A stretch of 51,377 nucleotides of DNA from Halanaerobiaceae bacterium. GTDB lineage: Bacteria; Bacillota; Halanaerobiia; Halanaerobiales; Halarsenatibacteraceae. Positions 45,095 through 51,377 of this stretch are shown one piece after another. The stretch lies in contig PWEJ01000055.1 in NCBI GenBank assembly GCA_003553485.1, positions 1 through 51,377 on the forward strand. Reading direction: 5' to 3'. Numbering within the stretch: the stretch's first letter is position 1; every line of letters starts with the position of its first letter. The notes below the pieces were generated by a model. The model saw only the letters and a list, made by a program, of their open reading frames with translations, was not told where the DNA came from and ran no database searches. Both the position numbers and the translations under genes were made by a program.

Positions 45095-45132
45095 TAAAAA
45101 ACCTCCTTTTTATATAACACTTTACCACTTCC

Positions 45133-46179
45133 CTAAACTTTAGCTTTGGAGAGTTTATTTTCCAGTAATTTATAGGCAACTGTTTTGCTTTCTGCCATTG
45201 TCGTTGCTATATCACCTGGGCTGGTGATGGTCCCGGCCAGATATATTCCACTTTCTGCTGGAGACCAGATTGTTCTTAAGAAACCATCTTCATTCTCCTG
45301 CAAGTTAAAGATTCTAGCCCAGCGTTCATGGTTTGAACCGGGATGAATACCTTCAGAAAGAACCAACAGATCAGTTTCCAGGGTGGCCATCTTACCCCTT
45401 TGTTGGTCCTCGTAGTGTAAAATAAGAGAATCTTTTTCTTTTTCTAATCTTAAAGGCTTACAGTTATAATAGTCAATCTCTCTTTCTTTTAGATCTTCCC
45501 GGGATAGGTTAACTAAAAAACCTGCCTCCTGCATATCGATAAAGAACATACTTAGATCCATCTCGGGAAAATTATTTCTTAAGACTCTAGCTATCCGATA
45601 ATTATAGCCACAGCAAACTTTGGAACAATAACGGGCCTTTTCCTGTAAACTGCGAGAGCCATTACACTGTAAAAATACAGCTGATTCCGGTTCAAAACCA
45701 AGGTCAAATTTCAGGTTCTGACCGGTAAGCTGATCCTGTCGGCCCTCCAGCATATCCTCAAAATCACTGGCCCAAATTATTCGCTCATCCCGAAAGATCT
45801 CCGGGGTACCAGTCTCCAGCTCAGACCAGCGGGTATGTCCCGTTGCTAATATTACCTCAGAGATATCCGGTTGCTGTTCTTCAAGCTCCCCAGAAGAAGT
45901 TATTAGAGTAAAGCCCTCATCTTCTTTCAGACAATCAATAACAGTCGTGTCAAACAAAACCTCAATATTCTCCTCCTGATGAACTTGATTAAAAACAGAG
46001 TCCACCAGACAGAGATTGCAGCGGGTACATAAACTATCTGCTTTACAACCATAGTTTTTTATGTTCCCGCCCAGGCTATCCTCTTTTTCAATAAGCAATA
46101 CCTGCTGCCCAGCTGCCGCTAATTCCGCTGCAGCTGTACAGCCCGCTATGCCACCTCCTATAACAGCTATTCTAGACAT
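45133..46179 (-). CDS. HdrA-like FAD-binding protein without ferredoxin domains
   Basis: A 348-residue flavoprotein matching one HdrA unit. It begins IAVIGGGIAGCTAAAELAAAGQQVLLIEKEDSLGG, has an HdrA-type Cys segment CTRCNLCLVDSV, the NGSRSLQEKARYCSKVCCGYNY motif and the terminal GIYLAGTITSPGDIATTMAESK. The extra N- and C-terminal ferredoxin domains of full HdrA are absent and are instead found on the next gene. Probably the FAD-carrying half of a second HdrA complex. The start follows a weak ribosome site. Confidence 0.85.
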   Translation of the reverse strand: MSRIAVIGGGIAGCTAAAELAAAGQQVLLIEKEDSLGGNIKNYGCKADSLCTRCNLCLVDSVFNQVHQEENIEVLFDTTVIDCLKEDEGFTLITSSGELEEQQPDISEVILATGHTRWSELETGTPEIFRDERIIWASDFEDMLEGRQDQLTGQNLKFDLGFEPESAVFLQCNGSRSLQEKARYCSKVCCGYNYRIARVLRNNFPEMDLSMFFIDMQEAGFLVNLSREDLKEREIDYYNCKPLRLEKEKDSLILHYEDQQRGKMATLETDLLVLSEGIHPGSNHERWARIFNLQENEDGFLRTIWSPAESGIYLAGTITSPGDIATTMAESKTVAYKLLENKLSKAKV

Positions 46180-46199
46180 TTTATTCGCCCCTTTATTGA

Positions 46200-46994
46200 T
46201 TAATCCAATTCTCCTGCACGTGATGCTTTGAGATAATTCATAGCATGTTGATCCTGGTCAGTTAGAACCTCTGCTGCTTTAACAAGCTTCATCATGTGTT
46301 CATCTAAGGGATCGATAATAGCTGAATCCATGCCCCGACTGATGCCCATGACTATAAAGGCCTGATTTAAAAGAGAACGATGGGGAAGTCCAAAGGATAT
46401 ATTGCTTAAACCACAGGTTATATGAATATCCTCATTGTAATTGGCCAGGGTCTCGATAGCTTCTAAAATCTGCAGGCCAACGCTACCATCTACACTGATT
46501 GGATTGATGATGGGGTCAACGAAAATATTTTCAGCTGGAACTCCATCTTCAATCAATTTGTCAACTAGCTTCTTGCCATAATTAATTCTATCTTCAGCAT
46601 TGTCAGGCATTCCATCGTCACTCATGCAAAGAGCTACAACCTTAGCATCAAATTCTTTAACTATAGGAAGAACGTCAGCATATCTTTCTTCTTCCAAAGT
46701 TATCGAATTGATCATAGGCTTGCCTTCATGTTTTTCGGCTGCTGCTTTTAACGCTTCGGCGCTGGGACTATCTAAAGCTAGTGGTTTTTCAACAACATCC
46801 TGAACTACCTCAACTAACCACAATAAGTGATCAATTTCTTCTTCCACAAAGGCCCCGGCATTGACATCTATAAAGTCAGCACCTGCTTTTTCCTGTTTCA
46901 AAGCCACGTCTTGAATAAATTCCTTGTCTCTTTCGGCAATTTTTTCTTTGATTTCATCTCTAGTAGAATTAATCAATTCTCCTATTACTAACAT
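46200..46994 (-). CDS. Methyltetrahydrofolate:corrinoid methyltransferase (AcsE/MtgA type)
   Basis: A 264-residue pterin-binding TIM-barrel enzyme. Motifs include VIGELINSTRDEI, GADFIDVNAGAF, PLALDSPSAEALKAA, INSITLEE, DPIINPISVDGSVG and ITCGLSNISFGLPHRSLLNQAF, which match both AcsE of acetogens and MtgA of glycine-betaine users. It should move the methyl group between the methylated corrinoid protein and THF. I use ATG 46994 because AGGAGG lies 9 bases upstream; the TTG at 47003 touches that site. Genes for the CO-dehydrogenase corrinoid protein are not present, so an MtgA role with the MttB proteins is more likely here. Confidence 0.92.
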   Translation of the reverse strand: MLVIGELINSTRDEIKEKIAERDKEFIQDVALKQEKAGADFIDVNAGAFVEEEIDHLLWLVEVVQDVVEKPLALDSPSAEALKAAAEKHEGKPMINSITLEEERYADVLPIVKEFDAKVVALCMSDDGMPDNAEDRINYGKKLVDKLIEDGVPAENIFVDPIINPISVDGSVGLQILEAIETLANYNEDIHITCGLSNISFGLPHRSLLNQAFIVMGISRGMDSAIIDPLDEHMMKLVKAAEVLTDQDQHAMNYLKASRAGELD

Positions 46995-47020
46995 AATTAA
47001 CAACCTCCTGTAATTTTATT

Positions 47021-47674
47021 TTATACCAGATTAGAGCGCAAAATTATTCTTCCTGGTGGAAAATGACCCAGCTCCGGGTCTTCTTTACCAGCTAACAATT
47101 TTTTTAGCAATTTTGGTGACCCTTCTTCTTCCATATATTCTAAATTAACAAAATCAGCTATCTTCCGGGCCCTTTCTCTGTATTCTTCTAGTTTTTCATC
47201 GGCAAGCCAGGTGTTAATGAAGACCAAACGGGTATAATTTCTATATTCCATCTCAATTGTTTCCCTGGCCATCTCTTCCCCTACAACTTCCACATAATTT
47301 TTATATTCACTTAAGGGGTCACCTTCAAATTCAATCCAGCCTCGGGATAAATATATCGTCCCTGGAGAAGATTTAAACTCTTTCATATAATCCTCAGCCG
47401 AGCCTAAAAGTATTGAAATACAGTCATGGGCTCTGGGAATAATCAAAGTCGCTTTTTCAGCATTAAGTCCTGAGGTTCCATGGGAACATAAGCCGTATCC
47501 CAGTCTAATGGTACGAAAACCCTCTTCTTCACTTTCATCTATGGCTTCCTGAAGAGTATTATTTAATTTATCTGGAGTCCGATGGAGGCCATATTCCATA
47601 AACTGGCATTCCATTGCCGGGTCTAAAGCTTCTATTTCAGGTTTTATGGTGGAACAGGCAATTATTTTGTCCAT
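47021..47674 (-). CDS. DUF1638 family protein
   Basis: A 217-residue protein that I recognise as DUF1638, a family often found beside corrinoid methyltransferase genes in methylotrophic archaea and bacteria. The start reads KIIACSTIKPEIEAL, followed by GYGLCSHGTSGL and IPRAHDCISILLGS; the Cys and His in these motifs could bind a metal or a cobalamin. No membrane segment. It lies 26 bases before the methyltransferase start and 12 bases after the hydantoinase-like gene, so it is in the island operon. Reaction unknown. Confidence 0.85.
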   Translation of the reverse strand: MDKIIACSTIKPEIEALDPAMECQFMEYGLHRTPDKLNNTLQEAIDESEEEGFRTIRLGYGLCSHGTSGLNAEKATLIIPRAHDCISILLGSAEDYMKEFKSSPGTIYLSRGWIEFEGDPLSEYKNYVEVVGEEMARETIEMEYRNYTRLVFINTWLADEKLEEYRERARKIADFVNLEYMEEEGSPKLLKKLLAGKEDPELGHFPPGRIILRSNLV

Positions 47675-47686
47675 TTCCTTCTCTCC

Positions 47687-49663
47687 TTATTCACTCCAGG
47701 GCTTACCAATAGCAGAAAATTCCAGTTTAGTTTCAATAAATATTTCATCATCTTCTCTTGAAGTTGATAATTTTCCGTACTTATCTTCTCTCTCCAGCTC
47801 AATTTTTAAATCTTTGCCTCCAGCCTCTTGCCCTCTTTTAAGGATATACTCTCTCCCCAGTTTTTCAGCCTTGGCTATAGCCTCTTCCAGGTCCTTAAAA
47901 CCCAACCTCTCTTCCGGGGCATGGACCACATAACCAGCCCCCACTTCATCTGGTCGGATAATAATAGTCGCCCGCTCAATGATTTTACCCATAACTGTAC
48001 CTACAGCATTGGCTACCTCTGCTGCTGGAGGAAGTTTTAACTCCGCCTTCAATAGCCGAGCTATATCAGGAAAATAAGCTCGAACTGGAGCACCTACTCC
48101 TACCAAAGGTTTTTTAAGTTCAAGGCTAAAATTCAAGAAATCTCCTTCATTACTTACCAGTAACCTTTCCAGGAGATATTCTGTCTCCTTAGCTGAAAAA
48201 TCTATCTGGGCACCTTCCTGTTCCAGGGCTGCTTCTAAAACCAGACGGGCGATACGATAATAGATTAAAAACAATACTTCCTCGGCCAATTCTTCAGGCT
48301 CATTTTTGCGTCTCTCAGCCATTATTTTCAAAGCCAGGGTAGCTGCTTCCTGGCTCCAGTCTGTATAATCACCGCGCCAGTGCAAAAGGTCTGTAGGAGT
48401 TAAAGAAGCCCGATGCAAACAACCAGTCTCCACTAATTTTTCCCAGGGCAATAGCTCACTATCTATTTCTAAGATTTTAGCGAGTTTCCAGATGGTATGG
48501 GGCTTTTCTTTTATCACCTCTAAGACCTTTTTCTGGATTCTAGAGAGAGAAAATTTCTCTGGGTCCCTGATATGTACCAGGGCACTAACTGGTTGGTAAG
48601 TTAAGGGGAAAGGTTGGAATCTTTCGATCTGTTTTATCTCTTCCAATAAATGAGGGTATTTAGTGGTGGCCCAGGAGATAGGAAATACCCTCTGAGGACC
48701 AAGGTCGAGTTCTCCTTCAGATGAAACTTTTATTAAGCTGTCTCCGCCTAAACCTATAGTCCTAATATCTGCTGCTTTAATTCTGGTATGCCATCCACCT
48801 ACTCTAGCACCCTGGGGGTTAATCCGGGGAGAACCCTCCTGCAAAATCGCTAAATCAGTAGTAGTACCACCCATATCGACTATAACTCCATCCTGAATAC
48901 CAGCTAACTGGCGGGCTCCAACTACGCTAGCTGCTGGACCGGATAGAGAGGTCTCCACCGGGCGTATGCGAGCTTCTTTTTCGCTGATTAGACTTCCATC
49001 ACCTCTTACTACCATTAGAGGAGCCTCAATCTCCTTTGCTGCCAACATCTTGCTGACACTATCAATAAGGTCTGTAATAAGAGGTAACAGCCTGGCATTA
49101 AAAATTGCAGTAGTAACTCTCTCATAAAATCCTAAATCAGAGCTCAACTGATGAGCTGCTACTACTGGATAACCTGTTTTTTCAGCAATGATTTGAGCAG
49201 CTTTCTTTTCTTGAATTGGATTTCTCACACTTAGATAACCACAAACTGCAAAGGCGTCAACCTTAGGGGTTAAAGCCTGAGCTGCCTCAATGATTTCTTT
49301 TTCTTCTATAGGTTCTTTGATTTCACCCTTTATAGTGCAGCCTCCCTTTACCACCTGCTGGTGGCGGGTAGGAAGATCTTCTTCGGGGTCAAATCCTAAC
49401 ATTATAGCCCCGACCTCAGCACCCTGACCCTCAACAATCGCATTGGTGGCCAGGGTGGTAGAGAGCGAGACTAATTTGATGTCATCTGCCTTTACTTTTT
49501 TTACAGCGAGAAGATCTGTCAGGCAATTGCCTATTGCCTCAGTTAAATCACTGCGAGTGGTTATCGTTTTGGTGCTTGCTATTATTTTCTCATTTGTTAG
49601 ATTAATTACTACTCCATCTGTAAAGGTTCCTCCAGTATCTATGCCTAGAGCCAATTTTGCCAT
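47687..49663 (-). CDS. Hydantoinase/oxoprolinase-like ASKHA ATPase
   Basis: A 658-residue protein with a Hydant_A_N-type actin-like ATPase: LALGIDTGGTFTDGVVINL at the N-terminus, LVSLSTTLATNAIVEGQG, then DMGGTTTDLAILQEGSPRI with GLGGDSLIKVS. The C-terminal third is less conserved and ends without a HyuB partner gene. Classical hydantoinases and oxoprolinases need a B subunit, which is missing here, so a role as an ATP-driven activase or methyltransferase partner is more plausible in this setting; this is inference. Start at ATG 49663 after GGGAGG; a GTG at 49684 is possible. Confidence 0.82.
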   Translation of the reverse strand: MAKLALGIDTGGTFTDGVVINLTNEKIIASTKTITTRSDLTEAIGNCLTDLLAVKKVKADDIKLVSLSTTLATNAIVEGQGAEVGAIMLGFDPEEDLPTRHQQVVKGGCTIKGEIKEPIEEKEIIEAAQALTPKVDAFAVCGYLSVRNPIQEKKAAQIIAEKTGYPVVAAHQLSSDLGFYERVTTAIFNARLLPLITDLIDSVSKMLAAKEIEAPLMVVRGDGSLISEKEARIRPVETSLSGPAASVVGARQLAGIQDGVIVDMGGTTTDLAILQEGSPRINPQGARVGGWHTRIKAADIRTIGLGGDSLIKVSSEGELDLGPQRVFPISWATTKYPHLLEEIKQIERFQPFPLTYQPVSALVHIRDPEKFSLSRIQKKVLEVIKEKPHTIWKLAKILEIDSELLPWEKLVETGCLHRASLTPTDLLHWRGDYTDWSQEAATLALKIMAERRKNEPEELAEEVLFLIYYRIARLVLEAALEQEGAQIDFSAKETEYLLERLLVSNEGDFLNFSLELKKPLVGVGAPVRAYFPDIARLLKAELKLPPAAEVANAVGTVMGKIIERATIIIRPDEVGAGYVVHAPEERLGFKDLEEAIAKAEKLGREYILKRGQEAGGKDLKIELEREDKYGKLSTSREDDEIFIETKLEFSAIGKPWSE

Positions 49664-49793
49664 CTTCCCGCCTCCCTCAATCACGGAACCAACAAATTCT
49701 AAATTAGCCAGTAACTGAATTTTTTGCTAGTAAAAATCTTTAACCACTAATATGAACTATTAAAGATAAAGCACCTAAATTCCTGCAAAAAAG

Positions 49794-51242
49794 TTACATT
49801 TTGCTTTCAGCTTTTTTTACTATATCATCGAGCTTCTTAACGACATCATCGGGCAGTGGTTCCGGTTCATAGTTCTCTAAAATATCTTTGACTTTTTCAT
49901 TGGCTCGTTCGAAGAGAGTCTTTTCTCCCTCCATCTCCCAGTTGTCATAGAAAACTCGCTGGAAGAGTTCTGGATACCAGGTTTCTTCTTTGAAATATTT
50001 CATGGTGTGTTCTTCTCCCAGGAAGTGACCACCGGGGCCTACTTTATCAATTATATCCGTTGCCAGGGTGTCATCGTTGACTTCAATTCCCCTGACTATT
50101 CTGCGAGCAAAGCCGATAAGTTCATCAGAAATTACCAGATTTTCCAAAGAAGCAGCATTACCATGTTCAATATAACCCACATCATGATTTAGATTAGCTC
50201 CAGATTGAGCCGTCATCACAATAGAGAGTGCATCTTCAATAGCAGCCTGCTCGTCTACAACCTTGGAATCTGAACATCCACAGGTACCAAACATCGGTAT
50301 ATCTAAATAATTTGAGACGTCAGCCAGGCCAGCCTGCATCAGATGAAATTCCGGTGCTCCATAGGAGAAGATAGTAGTATTCATGTCCATGATGGTGAAA
50401 ACTCCACCCATAATAAAGGGATTACCGGCATTAGTCTGCTGATTTAATACTAATCCACTTAAACTCTCTGCTAAACCTGTGGCCATTGCCCCAGCCAGAG
50501 TAGCCGGCACAGTTCCACCAGCCATTATACAGGGCGTATAGACAACTGGCAATGATTTTTTCCCGGCCAGCACCAATTTTTGAGCTGCATCCTCAGCATG
50601 TTGCAGCGGTGAAATTGGTTCAGCATAAAGAGTCATAAAGGGATTATTTTTCAGCTCATCCTCTCCTCCTACTACAACTTCACACATTTCAATGATATCA
50701 GCATATCCTTCTACATCATTGGCTGTTATGACTATTGGCTTGGAAGTATTCAAAACCATAGCCTGGAATTGGTGACGATCATAAACAGGTTGTGGGACAT
50801 CCTGCACAATACCCAAAGACATTACAAAGTCTAGATTTTCTAGAGAATCAATGGTTTTAGTGGCCATGGAAACAGTTTCTTTGCTAGCAGTTATCCTGTC
50901 TCCACTGTAGGGATCTATGAATTTAGGAGTATCTGAGCCAGTTCCAAAGTAAGCATTATTACCGGTCAATTCCATGACTCTTTCTCGTGTTCGGCTGTTA
51001 CTCAAGGTTACCTTACTGGGAGCTGAAGATATAGCCTGATCAACCAGACGGGCTGGTATTTTGACTCTATTATCTTCAACAAAGCAGCCGGCATTTTCCA
51101 TTATCTCTAAAGCTTCTTCATCATGATAAACTACACCGGTACTTTCCAAAATCTCCATTGAAGCTTCCAGTATCTTTTTTATCTGATCTTCAGATAAAAC
51201 TTCTAATACTGTTCCAGAATTTACTTTATAACTGCTTTTCAT
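49794..51242 (-). CDS. MttB-family methyltransferase 2 (non-pyrrolysine)
   Basis: A 482-residue MttB-superfamily methyltransferase. It has ILESTGVVYHDEEALEIMENAGC, FGTGSDTPKFIDPYSGDR, PLQHAEDAAQKLVLAGKKSLPVVYTPC and GCSDSKVVDEQAAIEDALSI, the usual family motifs. No in-frame TAG is present, so no pyrrolysine. It is immediately downstream of a corrinoid protein gene (21-base gap), the standard pairing for quaternary amine methyltransferases such as MtgB. Its relation to copy 1 is distant, suggesting different substrates. Confidence 0.92.
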   Translation of the reverse strand: MKSSYKVNSGTVLEVLSEDQIKKILEASMEILESTGVVYHDEEALEIMENAGCFVEDNRVKIPARLVDQAISSAPSKVTLSNSRTRERVMELTGNNAYFGTGSDTPKFIDPYSGDRITASKETVSMATKTIDSLENLDFVMSLGIVQDVPQPVYDRHQFQAMVLNTSKPIVITANDVEGYADIIEMCEVVVGGEDELKNNPFMTLYAEPISPLQHAEDAAQKLVLAGKKSLPVVYTPCIMAGGTVPATLAGAMATGLAESLSGLVLNQQTNAGNPFIMGGVFTIMDMNTTIFSYGAPEFHLMQAGLADVSNYLDIPMFGTCGCSDSKVVDEQAAIEDALSIVMTAQSGANLNHDVGYIEHGNAASLENLVISDELIGFARRIVRGIEVNDDTLATDIIDKVGPGGHFLGEEHTMKYFKEETWYPELFQRVFYDNWEMEGEKTLFERANEKVKDILENYEPEPLPDDVVKKLDDIVKKAESKM

Positions 51243-51262
51243 GATTTACCCCCCTGACCTAT

Positions 51263-51377
51263 TTATTCTTCTAGAAGTTCAAAGGCAAGATCCTTTGCAG
51301 AAGCAGCATCTGGTGCCCAGCCATCTGCTCCAATCTCATCAGCAAATTCTTTAGTTACCGGTGCTCCACCGACTATA
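51263..51377 (-). CDS. Corrinoid-binding protein, C-terminal end (cut by window edge)
   Basis: The last 37 codons of a cobalamin-binding protein of the MtbC/MttC/MtgC type: IVGGAPVTKEFADEIGAD, then GWAPDAASA and a short helix to the TAA at 51263. The GGAPVT...F...IGAD...DA pattern forms part of the B12-binding Rossmann domain near the lower-ligand site. The N-terminal helical domain and DxHxxG motif lie outside the window. It is the methyl acceptor expected for the adjacent MttB protein. Confidence 0.88.
   Translation of the reverse strand, partial: IVGGAPVTKEFADEIGADGWAPDAASAKDLAFELLEE

Noticed and set aside
33896-51242. Pyrrolysine-containing MttB
   Set aside because: Both MttB-family genes are uninterrupted with no in-frame TAG, and no pyl genes are in the window.
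1-51377. CRISPR array, insertion sequence, prophage or tRNA gene
   Set aside because: No spaced direct repeats, transposase or phage genes, and no tRNA cloverleaf were recognised. The T-box is the only tRNA-related element.

Overview
This window (51,377 bp, AT-rich, long single-strand gene runs) looks like chromosome from an anaerobic, moderately halophilic, diderm Firmicute of the Halanaerobiales/Acetohalobium kind. I infer this from corrinoid methyltransferase and acetogen-type C1 genes, superoxide reductase plus rubrerythrin, acidic secreted proteins, and two ABC binding proteins with plain signal peptides instead of lipoprotein ones. No rRNA or tRNA gene, insertion sequence or CRISPR array was seen. 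The exact species is not claimed.

Layout. 1-6.2 kb: penicillin-binding protein with a small CxxC protein, membrane proteins, an acetyltransferase, a TPR-like protein and a zinc phospholipase C-like protein. 6.2-10.2 kb: a minus-strand peptide ABC transporter operon (two permeases and a binding protein, no ATPases) under a T-box leader. 10.27-10.60 kb: a HesB/IscA-like selenoprotein with in-frame UGA at codon 41 and a bacterial SECIS hairpin. 10.8-13.8 kb: an MFS transporter that seems to start at a non-canonical AUC, and a YgiQ radical SAM protein. 13.8-17.0 kb: an aldolase, then a cobalamin-riboswitch operon with a 28-residue membrane peptide, a BtuF-like protein and CobU. 17-30 kb: NAD synthetase coupled to a membrane pseudokinase, two alpha-glucosidases, Pgi, pseudouridine catabolism (PsuK, PsuG), superoxide reductase, rubrerythrin, DUF4438, a free-methionine-sulfoxide reductase and a ComFB-like protein.

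30-51.4 kb is the centrepiece: a nearly continuous minus-strand methyl-group oxidation/acetogenesis island. In transcription order it holds a corrinoid protein (cut by the window edge), an MttB-family methyltransferase, a hydantoinase-like ASKHA protein, DUF1638, a methyl-THF:corrinoid methyltransferase, an HdrA-like flavoprotein, an HdrA-half/ferredoxin/MvhD fusion, MetV, MetF, HdrC, a double-length HdrA, FlxD (MvhD), FlxC, FlxB, FlxA, a second MttB protein and formate-THF ligase; after a terminator comes a RACo-type corrinoid activator.

How it may work (inference): MttB proteins move methyl groups from quaternary amines such as glycine betaine to the corrinoid protein; the methyltransferase passes them to THF; MetFV interconverts methyl- and methylene-THF, exchanging electrons with NAD(H) and ferredoxin through HdrA/HdrC and Flx subunits; Fhs links formyl-THF to formate and ATP. 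RACo repairs inactive Co(II), and the B12 operon supplies cofactor. The unusual points are the absence of HdrB, the presence of both a Flx module and a second split HdrA/MvhD module, and the two uncharacterised genes between the methyltransferases.
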